Origin: Nocardioides faecalis | GTDB lineage: Bacteria; Actinomycetota; Actinomycetes; Propionibacteriales; Nocardioidaceae | Length of the DNA stretch: 64,000 nt | Direction: 5' to 3' | Assembly: GCF_018388425.1 (NCBI RefSeq) | Contig: NZ_CP074406.1 | Location: forward strand, 1,612,001 to 1,676,000 | Position numbers and translations under genes: made by a program | Notes under the pieces: generated by a model | What the model was told of the DNA's origin: nothing | Seen by the model: the letters and a program-made list of their open reading frames with translations, nothing else | The model's database searches: none | In this document: positions 9,801-19,071 of the stretch, piece by piece | Layout of the letters: the number at the start of each line of letters is the position of its first letter | How positions within the stretch are numbered: the stretch's first letter is position 1

Positions 9801-10967
9801 ATGCGGTTGTACCGAGCGGTGGCCGGAGTCGTCGCGCTGCTCTTCGTCTTCGGTCCGCTGCTGGCGCTGGCCTCGGGCGTGCGCCCGACCGCGTTCGAGA
9901 ACAGGCCGCTGGCCGCGGCCCCCGACCCCGCGGCCGGCTGGCGGGCGCTCGACGCGCTGGCGCCGTGGGCCTCCGACCACCTTCCGGGACGTGAGCAGGC
10001 CGTGCGTGCGCAGGCGTGGGTGGACTACCACGTCCTGCGCACCCTGCCGCGCACCGTGCGGGGCGGGCCCACCGGTGACGGAGCGGGACCCTCGACCCCC
10101 ACGGTGCTGCGCGGCTCCGACGGCGTCCTCTATCTCGGCGAGGAGTTCGACAAGGCCTGCGCCGACCGCGGCCGGTTCCGGGCCGGCCTCAAGCGGCTCG
10201 CACGCACCGCACGCCTGATCGAGAGCTCCGGGCGGCGCGTGGTGTTCTTCGTCGGTCCCAACAAGTCCGCGGTCGACGCCGCCCACCTGCCCCGGTTCCT
10301 GCCCTCGGCGGAGTGCACGCGCCAGGCGCTCGCCGAGCAGAACCGGGTCCTCGACACGTTCGAGGACCCGCGGTACCTCTCCGTGCGCCGCGAGCTCGCC
10401 GACCTCGCCGCTGCGGGGGAGCAGCCCTACTGGCGCACCGACACGCACTGGAGCACCGTCGGGTCCGCGGTCCTCGCCGAGCGTCTCGCCGAACGGCTCT
10501 CGCCGCGGCTCGCCTCGCGGCTCACCCTCGTCAAGGGCACCCGGGCCAGGACCGGCGACCTCACGCTGCTCGCCGGGCTCGACTTCGAGGAGCGCTCCCC
10601 GACCGCCGATGTCGCCACCGGCGCGCAGGTCCGGGAGGCGCCGGGCAGCGAGGCGTTCGACGAGACCAAGTCGGTGTACGGCGAGCACCGCTGGACGAGT
10701 GTGCCGCGCACCGGTCTGGTCCGCGGGCGCACCACCATCGTCGGCGACTCGTTCGTCTACTTCGGCCTCGGCAACCTGCGCCCGCTGTTCGCCACCGGCG
10801 AGTTCCTCTGGGTCGGGCGACCGGCGACCGTGCCGCAGATCATCGAGCGCATCCTCGCCTCCGACACCGTCGTGCTGGAGACGGTGCAGCGGGCGCTCAC
10901 CACCTCCGTGCTCGGGGAGCGCAGCTTCCACCGGCAGCTGAAGCGGGCGCTGGCCGCCGAGAAGTGA
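9801..10967 (+). CDS. AlgX/AlgJ-like SGNH-type O-acetyltransferase, membrane anchored
   Basis: This 388-residue protein has an N-terminal signal or anchor helix (residues 4-27) and an extracytoplasmic SGNH-like domain. Visible family features are the early WASDHLPGREQAVR, GSDGVLYLGEEF, the DTHWS motif that carries the catalytic Asp-His pair, and GDSF near residue 315 with the nucleophilic serine. Proteins of this kind take the acyl group delivered by an MBOAT partner and esterify a secreted polysaccharide. I chose the ATG at 9801; a GTG two codons earlier is also possible, and neither has a strong SD. The gene follows the MBOAT gene after 10 bases, a two-gene operon closed by a hairpin. Confidence 0.82.
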   Translation: MRLYRAVAGVVALLFVFGPLLALASGVRPTAFENRPLAAAPDPAAGWRALDALAPWASDHLPGREQAVRAQAWVDYHVLRTLPRTVRGGPTGDGAGPSTPTVLRGSDGVLYLGEEFDKACADRGRFRAGLKRLARTARLIESSGRRVVFFVGPNKSAVDAAHLPRFLPSAECTRQALAEQNRVLDTFEDPRYLSVRRELADLAAAGEQPYWRTDTHWSTVGSAVLAERLAERLSPRLASRLTLVKGTRARTGDLTLLAGLDFEERSPTADVATGAQVREAPGSEAFDETKSVYGEHRWTSVPRTGLVRGRTTIVGDSFVYFGLGNLRPLFATGEFLWVGRPATVPQIIERILASDTVVLETVQRALTTSVLGERSFHRQLKRALAAEK

Positions 10968-11000
10968 GGGCAGCGGGCGACGGATGCGCCCGCTGCCCTC
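10966..11000. terminator. Perfect 14-bp hairpin between convergent genes
   Basis: The arms GAGGGCAGCGGGCG and CGCCCGCTGCCCTC flank a 7-base loop. The left arm begins inside the last codon and stop of the AlgX-like gene. With htpX converging from the right, it probably ends transcription in both directions. Confidence 0.75.
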
Positions 11001-11037
11001 AGCGGTTCTCGATCAGCGGCTGGTCAGCGGCTGTTGA

Positions 11038-11907
11038 TCAGCGGCCGGCCATCGCCTGGAGCCGGGCGATGCGGTCGCCCATCGGCGGGTGCGTGGAGAA
11101 CATCCGCTGCACGTCCGCGGCGCGGAACGGGTTGGCGATCATCATGTGGCTGGCGTTCTGCAGCTGCGGGGTCGGCGCCAGCGGAGCGCGGGCCGTGCCC
11201 TGCTCCAGCTTCGCCAGCGCGGAGGCCAGCGCCAGCGGGTCACCGGTGAGCCGGGCGCCGTCCTCGTCGGCGTCGTACTCGCGGGTGCGGCTGATCGCCA
11301 TCTGGATGATGCCGGCCGCGAACGGCGCGAGGAGCGCGGTGCCGATCATCACCAGCGGGTTGGGGCGGTTCTCGCTGTTGCCGCCGAAGATCGACGTGAA
11401 CGCCAGGAACTGCGCCACCGAGCTGATCACGCCGGCGAGTGCCGCGGCGACCGAGCCGGTGAGGATGTCGCGGTTGTAGACGTGCATCAGCTCGTGGCCG
11501 AGCACCCCGCGCAGCTCCCGCTCATCGAGCAGGCCGAGGATCCCCTCGGTGCAGCAGACGGCGGCGTTCTGCGGGTTGCGGCCGGTGGCGAACGCGTTGG
11601 GCGCTTGGGTGGGGGAGACGTAGAGCCGAGGCATCGGCTGGTTCGCGCGCTGCGACAGCTCGCGCACGATCCGGTACATCGCCGGCTGCTGGGCCTCGCT
11701 GACCGGGTAGGCACGCATCGCCTTGATGGCGAGCTTGTCGGAGTTCCAGTAGCCGTACGCGGTCGTGGCGACGCCGATGAGGGCGAAGATCCAGATGAAC
11801 GCGGCGCTGCCGGTGGCACCCGCGATCAGCCCTCCGACGGCGAGCAGCAGCGCGAAGATCGCGCCGAACAGACCTGCGGTCTTCAGTCCGTTGTGGTGGC
11901 GGTGCAT
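11038..11907 (-). CDS. htpX: HtpX, membrane zinc metalloprotease
   Basis: This 289-residue M48-family protease acts in membrane-protein quality control. Two hydrophobic helices occupy residues 10-52. The zinc motif HELMH is at 138-142, with the third-ligand region TREYDADEDGA near residue 225, and further hydrophobic segments lie at about 150-200. The length and order match HtpX. It stands alone on the minus strand, with 55 bases to the nei stop codon upstream. Confidence 0.93.
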   Translation of the reverse strand: MHRHHNGLKTAGLFGAIFALLLAVGGLIAGATGSAAFIWIFALIGVATTAYGYWNSDKLAIKAMRAYPVSEAQQPAMYRIVRELSQRANQPMPRLYVSPTQAPNAFATGRNPQNAAVCCTEGILGLLDERELRGVLGHELMHVYNRDILTGSVAAALAGVISSVAQFLAFTSIFGGNSENRPNPLVMIGTALLAPFAAGIIQMAISRTREYDADEDGARLTGDPLALASALAKLEQGTARAPLAPTPQLQNASHMMIANPFRAADVQRMFSTHPPMGDRIARLQAMAGR

Positions 11908-11962
11908 GTCAGGTAAACGAAATTTGACCGCAGTCTCGTTCCCGCCGTGGGAGAGATCGCCG

Positions 11963-12796
11963 TCACGAAACGCCCCGGACCCCCTCGACGGAGGCCGCCG
12001 GCGCCTGGGGCTGGCAGTGCGGGCACCAGTACGTCGTCCGCTCCCGGCCCGGCTCGCCCACCTGGCCCGCGACGATGATCGTGCCGCAGCGCAGGCACGC
12101 GTCGCGCTGACGCCGGTAGACCCACACCGGGCTGCGACGGTCCCCGGTCGTCACCGGGCGACCGGCGCGCAACGCCGCCTGCAGCATCCGGCGGGTCCGG
12201 GCGAGGTAGCGCGCCGGGTCCCGCAGCGCGGAGACCGGCGCCAGCGGGCAGGTGCCGTCGACGAAGCAGGACTCGGCCAGCCAGATGGTGCCGATGCCCG
12301 CCACCACCCGCTGGTCCAACAGCGCCTCGCCGAGCACCCGGTCCGGGTCGGCGGTGAGCCGGGCCAGCGCCTCCGCCGCGTCGTCGGCGCTCCACGCCCC
12401 GAGCAGGTCGGGGCCGAGGTGGCCGAGCACGTCCTGCTCCTCGGCGGTGGGGAAGAGCTCGACCAGGCCCAGGCGCAGGCCCACGGCGACCGCCTTCGCG
12501 CTGCGCAGCACCACGCGGGCATCCGCGGCCGGTCCCGGCGCCCGGGCACCGGCCGGGGCGGTGCGCCAGCTGCCCTCCATCTTCAGGTGCGTGTGCAGCG
12601 TCAGCTCCTGCCCGTCCGCCGTGCGCAGCCGGGTGAGCAGGTGCTTGCCGTGGGTGTCGGTGCGCAGCACCTCCGCACCGCGCAGGTCGGTGGCGGCCAG
12701 CTGCGGCACCCGGAAGTCGGTCGCGGTCAGCACGCTGCCGCGCAGCGCCCGGTCGAGCCGGTCCGCGGTGCGTCGTACGGCGTCGCCCTCGGGCAC
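11963..12796 (-). CDS. nei: Nei-type DNA glycosylase/AP lyase (endonuclease VIII family)
   Basis: This 277-residue base-excision-repair enzyme begins MPEGD; Pro and Glu at the mature N-terminus are the catalytic residues of the Fpg/Nei family, and the MPEGD form is typical of actinobacterial Nei rather than Fpg (MPELP). A helix-two-turn-helix segment (LLDQRVVAGIGTIWLAE) lies near residues 160-176. A C-terminal zinc finger has CLRC and CPHC pairs. The gene starts 5 bases after the lhr stop codon, so it is co-transcribed with that helicase, an arrangement shared with mycobacteria, where lhr and nei are also neighbours. Oxidised pyrimidines are the likely substrates. Confidence 0.9.
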   Translation of the reverse strand: MPEGDAVRRTADRLDRALRGSVLTATDFRVPQLAATDLRGAEVLRTDTHGKHLLTRLRTADGQELTLHTHLKMEGSWRTAPAGARAPGPAADARVVLRSAKAVAVGLRLGLVELFPTAEEQDVLGHLGPDLLGAWSADDAAEALARLTADPDRVLGEALLDQRVVAGIGTIWLAESCFVDGTCPLAPVSALRDPARYLARTRRMLQAALRAGRPVTTGDRRSPVWVYRRQRDACLRCGTIIVAGQVGEPGRERTTYWCPHCQPQAPAASVEGVRGVS

Positions 12797-12801
12797 CTGG
12801 C

Positions 12802-15800
12802 TCAGCTCCTGATCCGCAGGCCGCGGGGGGTGGCCACGAACCCGGCCCCGGCCAGCGCGTCCCGCAGCGCCGATCCGCTGCCCAGCAGCGCGGTGCCGTC
12901 GGCCTTCTCCACGGTGAGCTGGCCCAGGCCGCCGTGCCGCACGGTGGCCGAGAGCGCCTCCGCGGCGGGGGCGAGCACCTCGGGGTCCTCGCTCCAGGTG
13001 AGCAGGGTCCGCCCACCACGCTCGACGTAGAGCACCAGCTCACCGTCCACGAGCACCACGATCGCGCCCGCCTTGCGGCCCGGCCGGTGCCCGGCGGCGC
13101 CGGTCTGCTCCCCGTCCACGCCGTCGTCGGCGGCGCTGGGCCAGGGCAGGGCGGCGCCGTACGGGTTGACGGGGTCGGTGGCCGCGACCGCGATCGCTGT
13201 GTGCTTCGCACCGTCGGTCGCGGCCCCGTCGGTCGTGGCGCCGGCGGGCGCGAAGCTGCGCAGCCGGTCCACGGCGCCCGGCGTGCCGAACTGCGCGGCA
13301 CCGAGACCCTCCACGAAGTAGCCGCGCCGGCAACGCCCGGACTCCTCGAAGGCGCTGAGCACCCGGTACACGGCAGCGAAGCCGCCGGGCAGGCGCTCGT
13401 TGACGACCGCACCGCGGGTCACCACCCCGTGCCGCTCCAACAGCTGCTCGGCCGCGGCGTGGGCGCGCCGCGTCGGGTCGGCGTCGATCGCCGGCAGCAG
13501 CGACCACCGGCCCACGGTCGTCGGCGGCCCGGTGCGCGCGACACGGCCCGGACGGGCCGGGGCACGGCGGCTGCGGTGCGCGGCGCGTCCCGAGCGGGTC
13601 AGCGCCCGCAGCGGGGCCAGCGTGTCGTTGGTGAGGTGACCGCTCCACACCAGCGCCCACAGCGCCGCCGCCAACGCGTCGTCCGAGGGCAGCTCGGGCC
13701 TCGGCGCGCCGCCCGTGCCGCCCGTGCCGCCTGTGCCGCCTGTGCCGTCGGGGGCGTCGGTGCTGCCGGGGGCGTCGGGGTTGTCGGGGGCGCGCTCGGC
13801 CAGGATCGAACGGACCACCTGGTCGGCGACCTGACGGAAGAACCAGGCGCCGCCGCCGGCGAGGACGTCCAGCACCCGCTGCTGCAGCGGGTCGGTCACC
13901 GGGCCCGGCACCGGCAGGGTCAGCGGCGCCTGGTCGGCCAGGTGCAACGAGACCCAGCCGTCGGATCCGGGCAGCGTGCCGTGCCCGGCCCACACGACCT
14001 CGCCGGTCGCGGTCAGCTCGTCCAGGTAGGCGGGCTCGTAGTCGCGCACCCGCGCGCCCAGCACGAGCGGCTCCAGCGCACTGGCCGGCACCGCGGCCCC
14101 GGCCAGCTGCTCGACCGCCCGCAGCACACCGTCCAGGCCGCGCATCCGGCTGGTCGTGCCGATGCCGTGCCAGGCGGCGGTGAACCGGGCCAGCGCGGCC
14201 GGCTCGACCGGCTCGATCTCGTGTCGCAGCCGGGCCAGGGAGCGGCGGCGCAGCCGGCGCAGCACCTCGGCGTCGCACCACTCCTCACCCGCCCCGACCG
14301 GCCGGAACTCGCCGCTGAGCACCCGACCCTGCGCCTCGAGCCGCTGCAGGGTGTGGCGCACCACCGCGACGCCCAGCCCGAGCCGGGTGGCGACCTCCTC
14401 GGGCAGGAACGGTCCGTGGGTGCGGGCGTAGCGGCCGACCAGGTCGGCCAGCGGGTCGTCCACCGGCTCGGTGAACGCCGCCGGGGTGCCCGGGGGCACG
14501 GGCACGCCGAGACCGTCGCGCAGCCGGGCCACGTCCTCCACCGCCGCCCAGGCGTCCCCGAAGCCCATCCGCACCGCCACCACGCGCCGCGCACCGACGA
14601 GGTCCTCCAGCCACGCACCGACCGGGGCGTCGTCCCGGCCGCGGGCAGTGATCTCCTCGACGGTCAGCGGGCCGAGCAGCCGCAGCAGGTCGGCCAGGCC
14701 CTCGGCGTCGCGCACCCGCCGATCCGGCAGCGTGCGTTGCAGCTCCGCCTCGACCTCGACCAGCACGTCGGGGTCGAGCAGCTCGCGCAGCTCGGCGCGG
14801 CCCAGCAGCTCGGCGAGCAGGCCCTGGTCCAAGGTGAGCGCCGCGGCGCGGCGCTCGGCCAACGGCGAGTCGCCCTCGTAGACGAACTGCGCGACGTAGC
14901 CGAACATCAGCGTCCGCGCGTACGGCGAGGGCTGCGCGGTCTCCACCTCGGTGACCGCGACCTCGCGGCGCTCCACCCGGCGCAGCAGGTCGGTCAGGCC
15001 GGGCAGGTCGTAGACGTCGTTGAGCACCTCGCGCACCGTCTCCAGCACGATCGGGAACGACGGGTAGCGCGAGGCCACCTCCAGCAGCGCCGCGGCCCGC
15101 TGACGCTGCTGCCACAGCGGGGAGCGCCGGCCGGGGTCGCGCCGCGGCAGCAGCAGCGCCCGGGCGGCGCACTCACGGAAGCGGGCGGCGAAGAGCGCCG
15201 AGCCGCCGACCTCGCGGGTGACCAGGTCGGCGATCTCGTCGGGCTCGAACACGACGAGGTCGGCGCCGGGCGGCTCCGCGTCGGTGTCGGGGATGGTGAT
15301 CACGATGCCGTCGTCGGAGGCCAGCGCCTGGCCCTCGATCCCGAACCGCTCGCGCAGCCGGGCGTTGATGGCCAGCGCCCAGGGCGCGTGCACCGCGGTG
15401 CCGTACGGCGAGTGCACCGCCAGGCGCCAGTCGCCCAGCTCGTCGCGGAAGCGCTCCACGAGCACGGTGGTGTCGCTGGGCACCGCCTGGGTGGCCTCCA
15501 CCTGCTCGCGCAGGTAGGTGACCAGGTTGCCGGCCGCGTTGTCGTCCAGCCCGACCTCACGGGCGGCGCGGATCGCCTCGGCGTCCGGCTGGGCCGCCAG
15601 CTCGCGGGTGAACGCACCGATCGCGGCGCCGAGCTCCGGCGGGCGGCCAGCGGTGTCGCCCTTCCAGAACGGCAGCCGGCCCGGGACGCCGGGCGCGGGG
15701 GTGACGATCACCCGGTCGTGGGTGATGTCCTCGATGCGCCAGCTGGTGGCGCCCAGGGCGAACACGTCGCCGACCCGGGACTCGTAGACCATCTCCTCGT

Positions 15801-17514
15801 CGAGCTCGCCGACCCGGCGACCGGTGCCCTCACCGGCGAGGAACACGCCGTACAGGCCGCGGTCGGGGATGGTGCCGCCGCTGGTGACGGCGAGGCGCTG
15901 GGCACCGGGTCGGCCACTGATCCGCCCGGTCAGCCGGTCCCAGGTGATCCGCGGGCGCAGCTCGGCGAACTCGTCCGAGGGGTAGCGGCCCGCCAGCAGG
16001 TCCAGGACGGCGTCGTAGGCGGAGCGGGGCAGGCCGGTGTACGGCGCGCTGCGTCGTACGAGTGCGAAGAGCTCGTCGACGTCCCACTCCTGCACGGCGG
16101 TCGCGGCCACCACGTGCTGGGCGAGCACGTCGAGCGGGTTGGCCGGGATCCGCAGCGCCTCGATGCCGCCGGTGCGCATCCGCGCCACCGTGACGGCGGC
16201 CGGGGCCAGGTCGCCGCGGTGCTGGGGGAAGAAGACGCCGCGTGAGGTCTCGCCGACCTGGTGGCCGGCGCGGCCGACTCGCTGCAGCGCGCTGGCCACG
16301 CTGGGCGGGGAGGCGATCTGCAGCACCAGGTCCACCGCCCCCATGTCGATGCCGAGCTCCAGGCTGCTGGTGGCCACCACCGCGGGCAGCCGGCCGGCCT
16401 TGAGGTCGTCCTCGACCTGGGCACGCTGCTCCTTGGACACCGAGCCGTGGTGCGTGCGGGCCAGCAGCGCCGGCGCCCCGGCTGCGGCACCCGACTGCGC
16501 CATCACCTGCGCGGGCGGTGCGACGTCGTCGGCGCTGGTCTCCGCGGCGATCTCGTTGAGGCGTGCGGTGAGCCGCTCGGCAGTGCGGCGGCCGTTGGTG
16601 AACACGATGGTGGAGCGGTGCTCGCGGATCAGCTCGGCGACCCGCTGCTCGACGTGCGGCCAGATGCTGGCCCGCTGCGGCGGCGCGGTGGGGTCCGCAG
16701 GCTCGTCGCCGTCGCGGGTGGCGAGCGCGGTCATGTCCTCGACCGGGACCTCCACGCGCAGCTCCCACTCCTTGTGCGCGGGCGGCGCGACGATCTCGAC
16801 GGGCGCCGCGCCGCCGAGGAACCGGGCCACCTCCTCGGTGGGCCGCACGGTGGCCGACAGGCCGATCCGCTGCGCGGGGCGGGGGAGCAGGTCGTCGAGG
16901 CGCTCCAGGCTGAGCGCGAGGTGCGCACCCCGCTTCGTGCCGGCCACCGCGTGCACCTCGTCGAGGATGACCGTCTCCACCCCGCGCAGGGTCTCGCGGG
17001 CCTGGCTGGTCAGGATCAGGAACAGCGACTCGGGGGTGGTGATCAGCACGTCCGGCGGCCGGGTGGCCAGCCTCCGGCGCTCCGCCGGTGCGGTGTCGCC
17101 GGAGCGGGTGCCCACGGTGACCTCGGGCGGCTCGGGGATGCCGAGGCGGGCCGCGGTCTGCCGGATCCCGATCAGCGGCGCCCGCAGGTTGCGCTCCACG
17201 TCGACGGCGAGCGCCTTGAGCGGCGAGATGTACAGCACCCGGGTCCGGCGCAGCCGGTCCTCGGGCGGCGGTGTGCTCAGCAGCCGGTCGATGCCGGCCA
17301 GGAACGCGCTCAGCGTCTTGCCGGACCCGGTGGGCGCCACCACGAGGGTGTTGCGTCCCTTGCCGATCGCCTCCCACGCGCCGGCCTGGGCCGCCGTCGG
17401 CTCGGCGAACGCGGCCCGGAACCAGGCCCGCGTCGGCTCGCTGAACGCGCCCAGCGGGTCGTCGGCCGGGGTGCGGGACCCCTCGGAGGTGGACACCTCA
17501 CCATCTTTGCGCAC
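12802..17514 (-). CDS. lhr: Lhr, large superfamily-2 DNA/RNA helicase
   Basis: This 1570-residue 3'-5' helicase is full length for the Lhr family. Walker A is APTGSGKT (residues 60-67), motif Ia SPLKALAVD (98-105), DEVH 185-188 and helicase motif VI QRVGRAGHQ near 415. The long Lhr-specific C-terminal region contains winged-helix domains. The segment around residues 1255-1280 is low complexity, rich in TGGTGG repeats. Mycobacterial Lhr translocates on single-stranded DNA and is induced by DNA damage. The start could be the GTG at 17514 or a GTG six codons later; neither has a decisive SD. Its coupling to nei points to DNA repair. Confidence 0.93.
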   Translation of the reverse strand: MRKDGEVSTSEGSRTPADDPLGAFSEPTRAWFRAAFAEPTAAQAGAWEAIGKGRNTLVVAPTGSGKTLSAFLAGIDRLLSTPPPEDRLRRTRVLYISPLKALAVDVERNLRAPLIGIRQTAARLGIPEPPEVTVGTRSGDTAPAERRRLATRPPDVLITTPESLFLILTSQARETLRGVETVILDEVHAVAGTKRGAHLALSLERLDDLLPRPAQRIGLSATVRPTEEVARFLGGAAPVEIVAPPAHKEWELRVEVPVEDMTALATRDGDEPADPTAPPQRASIWPHVEQRVAELIREHRSTIVFTNGRRTAERLTARLNEIAAETSADDVAPPAQVMAQSGAAAGAPALLARTHHGSVSKEQRAQVEDDLKAGRLPAVVATSSLELGIDMGAVDLVLQIASPPSVASALQRVGRAGHQVGETSRGVFFPQHRGDLAPAAVTVARMRTGGIEALRIPANPLDVLAQHVVAATAVQEWDVDELFALVRRSAPYTGLPRSAYDAVLDLLAGRYPSDEFAELRPRITWDRLTGRISGRPGAQRLAVTSGGTIPDRGLYGVFLAGEGTGRRVGELDEEMVYESRVGDVFALGATSWRIEDITHDRVIVTPAPGVPGRLPFWKGDTAGRPPELGAAIGAFTRELAAQPDAEAIRAAREVGLDDNAAGNLVTYLREQVEATQAVPSDTTVLVERFRDELGDWRLAVHSPYGTAVHAPWALAINARLRERFGIEGQALASDDGIVITIPDTDAEPPGADLVVFEPDEIADLVTREVGGSALFAARFRECAARALLLPRRDPGRRSPLWQQRQRAAALLEVASRYPSFPIVLETVREVLNDVYDLPGLTDLLRRVERREVAVTEVETAQPSPYARTLMFGYVAQFVYEGDSPLAERRAAALTLDQGLLAELLGRAELRELLDPDVLVEVEAELQRTLPDRRVRDAEGLADLLRLLGPLTVEEITARGRDDAPVGAWLEDLVGARRVVAVRMGFGDAWAAVEDVARLRDGLGVPVPPGTPAAFTEPVDDPLADLVGRYARTHGPFLPEEVATRLGLGVAVVRHTLQRLEAQGRVLSGEFRPVGAGEEWCDAEVLRRLRRRSLARLRHEIEPVEPAALARFTAAWHGIGTTSRMRGLDGVLRAVEQLAGAAVPASALEPLVLGARVRDYEPAYLDELTATGEVVWAGHGTLPGSDGWVSLHLADQAPLTLPVPGPVTDPLQQRVLDVLAGGGAWFFRQVADQVVRSILAERAPDNPDAPGSTDAPDGTGGTGGTGGTGGAPRPELPSDDALAAALWALVWSGHLTNDTLAPLRALTRSGRAAHRSRRAPARPGRVARTGPPTTVGRWSLLPAIDADPTRRAHAAAEQLLERHGVVTRGAVVNERLPGGFAAVYRVLSAFEESGRCRRGYFVEGLGAAQFGTPGAVDRLRSFAPAGATTDGAATDGAKHTAIAVAATDPVNPYGAALPWPSAADDGVDGEQTGAAGHRPGRKAGAIVVLVDGELVLYVERGGRTLLTWSEDPEVLAPAAEALSATVRHGGLGQLTVEKADGTALLGSGSALRDALAGAGFVATPRGLRIRS

Positions 17515-17568
17515 GGTGCCGACAGCCCCGCCGGGTGAGGAGCCCGATGAGGAGACGGGTGCGCGGGG

Positions 17569-18837
17569 TCAGCGGGGGACGGGCTCGGGGTCCAGCACGC
17601 CGTTGACCGCCGGGCTCACGAGCCGCTCCAGCACGAGCGCGGTCGCGGCGATCACCGCGCAGCCGAGGACCATCAGGGCGACGTACCCGGCGGCGAGGTG
17701 GTGCTGGAGCAGGAACCCCGCGACGATCGGGCCCGCGATCGCGCCGCCCTGGAAGGCGGCGGCGTTGATCGCGTTGTACCGACCGCGGGTGTGGTCGGCG
17801 GCGAGGTCGTTGTTCATCGCCGGCACGGTGGGCTGCATCATCGTCTCGCCGATGCCGAAGACCAGCATGAACCCGAGCAGCCCGGCCACCGCGAACGCGC
17901 TGCTGTCGACCAGGCCGGCGGCGCCGAGCAGCAGCCAGGCCAGCACCCAGGTCGCGGACATCACCAGCATCACCCGGGTGCGCCGTCGGCCGCGGATCCG
18001 GGAGAGCACGGTGAACTGCAGCAGCACGATCACCGCGGTGTTCACCGCGAACGCCGCGCCGATCGCACCGGTCGAGACCTCCGCGGCCTGCCGGGAGAAG
18101 CCGGGCACCCCGGCCTCGAGCTGGCCGTAGCCGACGAAGGTGACCACGAACGTCAGCGCGGTCAGCCAGCGCACCTCGCGCCGGCGCAGGATGTGCAGGT
18201 AGCCCTCCCGCGGCGCGGGCCCGGCACCGTCGGCGTGCTGCGCCCGGCCGTGCACGTGGCGCAGCGGGAACAGCAGCAGCGCCATCGGGATCAGCTGGGA
18301 GACCGCGTCGGCGAGGTAGATGCCGGTGAACGTCGCCGGGCGGTCCACGTCGACGACGAGTCCGCCGACGACCCCGCCGACACCGATGCCCAGGTTGACC
18401 AGGGCGAAGTTGACCCCGAAGTACTGCTGGCGGACCTCGCCGGTGACCACCGCCGCGATGAGGGCGTTGAACGCCGGCCAGGAGATCCCGAAGTTCAAAC
18501 CGATCAGCACCAGGGCGAACGCCGCCGCCCCCGGGGTTGTCGCCACCGCCAGCACCGAGTGCCCGACGATCGCGCACGAGATGCCCGCCAGCAGCACCAC
18601 ACGGGCGCCGTACCGGTCGGTGAGGATCCCCGCCGGTGCCGTCACCAGCAGGCCCGTGACCGCGATCAGGGCCATCAGGCTTCCGGACAGGCCGAGGTCG
18701 AAGCCACGGACCTCGTGCAGGTAGATCAGCGTGAACGGCAGGGTCAGCCCGCGGCCCAGCGTCTGCATCGCGACGGTGGACAACAGCCACCGGCCCTCGG
18801 TGGGCAGGGACGCCCAGAAGGAGCGCATCGAGATCAC
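17569..18837 (-). CDS. MFS transporter, 12 transmembrane segments
   Basis: This 422-residue major facilitator protein has the loop 2-3 motif in the form GILTDRYGARVVLLAG (about residues 75-90) and about 12 hydrophobic helices with a central basic loop near 195-215. The pattern is like multidrug or metabolite exporters of the MdtH/YajR type, but no substrate can be named. The start is a GTG with AGGTGG 6 bases upstream. A 16-bp dyad (CACAGG-4-CCTGTG, 18835-18850) overlaps this start codon and could be an operator or could shape translation. Confidence 0.8.
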   Translation of the reverse strand: MISMRSFWASLPTEGRWLLSTVAMQTLGRGLTLPFTLIYLHEVRGFDLGLSGSLMALIAVTGLLVTAPAGILTDRYGARVVLLAGISCAIVGHSVLAVATTPGAAAFALVLIGLNFGISWPAFNALIAAVVTGEVRQQYFGVNFALVNLGIGVGGVVGGLVVDVDRPATFTGIYLADAVSQLIPMALLLFPLRHVHGRAQHADGAGPAPREGYLHILRRREVRWLTALTFVVTFVGYGQLEAGVPGFSRQAAEVSTGAIGAAFAVNTAVIVLLQFTVLSRIRGRRRTRVMLVMSATWVLAWLLLGAAGLVDSSAFAVAGLLGFMLVFGIGETMMQPTVPAMNNDLAADHTRGRYNAINAAAFQGGAIAGPIVAGFLLQHHLAAGYVALMVLGCAVIAATALVLERLVSPAVNGVLDPEPVPR

Positions 18838-18980
18838 AGGGCCACCTGTGCGTCGTACGACGTCCGCCAGGTCGGCCCTGGTCCGTGCTGTGCCATGCGG
18901 GCGAGGTTAGGGCGCGCCGCCGACCGACGACCAACCGTTATCCCGGCGTGGCCGGGCCGTGACCGGGCGTGCGTGGCAAC

Positions 18981-19062
18981 CGGCCTTGTAACTACGAGTT
19001 ATGGCTACTACCAGGGTGGTAGAGCACCCGGGCAGTAGCCATAACTCGTAGTTACAAGGCCG
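18981..19062. repeat. Perfect 29-bp inverted repeat downstream of nrtR
   Basis: The arms 18981-19009 and 19034-19062 are exact reverse complements, and the 24-base loop can extend the stem through CCAGGGTG/CACCCGGG with one mismatch. Each arm contains the AT-richer imperfect dyad GTAACT-ACG-AGTTAT, unlike the surrounding DNA. It lies 10 bases beyond the nrtR stop codon and 144 bases upstream of the MFS gene. It may be a strong terminator, a pair of regulator sites, or a small mobile repeat; the sequence alone does not decide. Confidence 0.9.
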
Positions 19063-19071
19063 CTCGAGCCC

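Noticed and set aside
13700..13800. Repeats in lhr as a CRISPR or VNTR array
   Set aside because: They are short imperfect codon repeats (Gly-Gly-Thr) within a coding linker, with no spacers. No CRISPR array was seen anywhere in the window.
12934..16245. An 1103-codon plus-strand frame over lhr
   Set aside because: It lies opposite well-conserved helicase sequence and has no domain content; a composition shadow.
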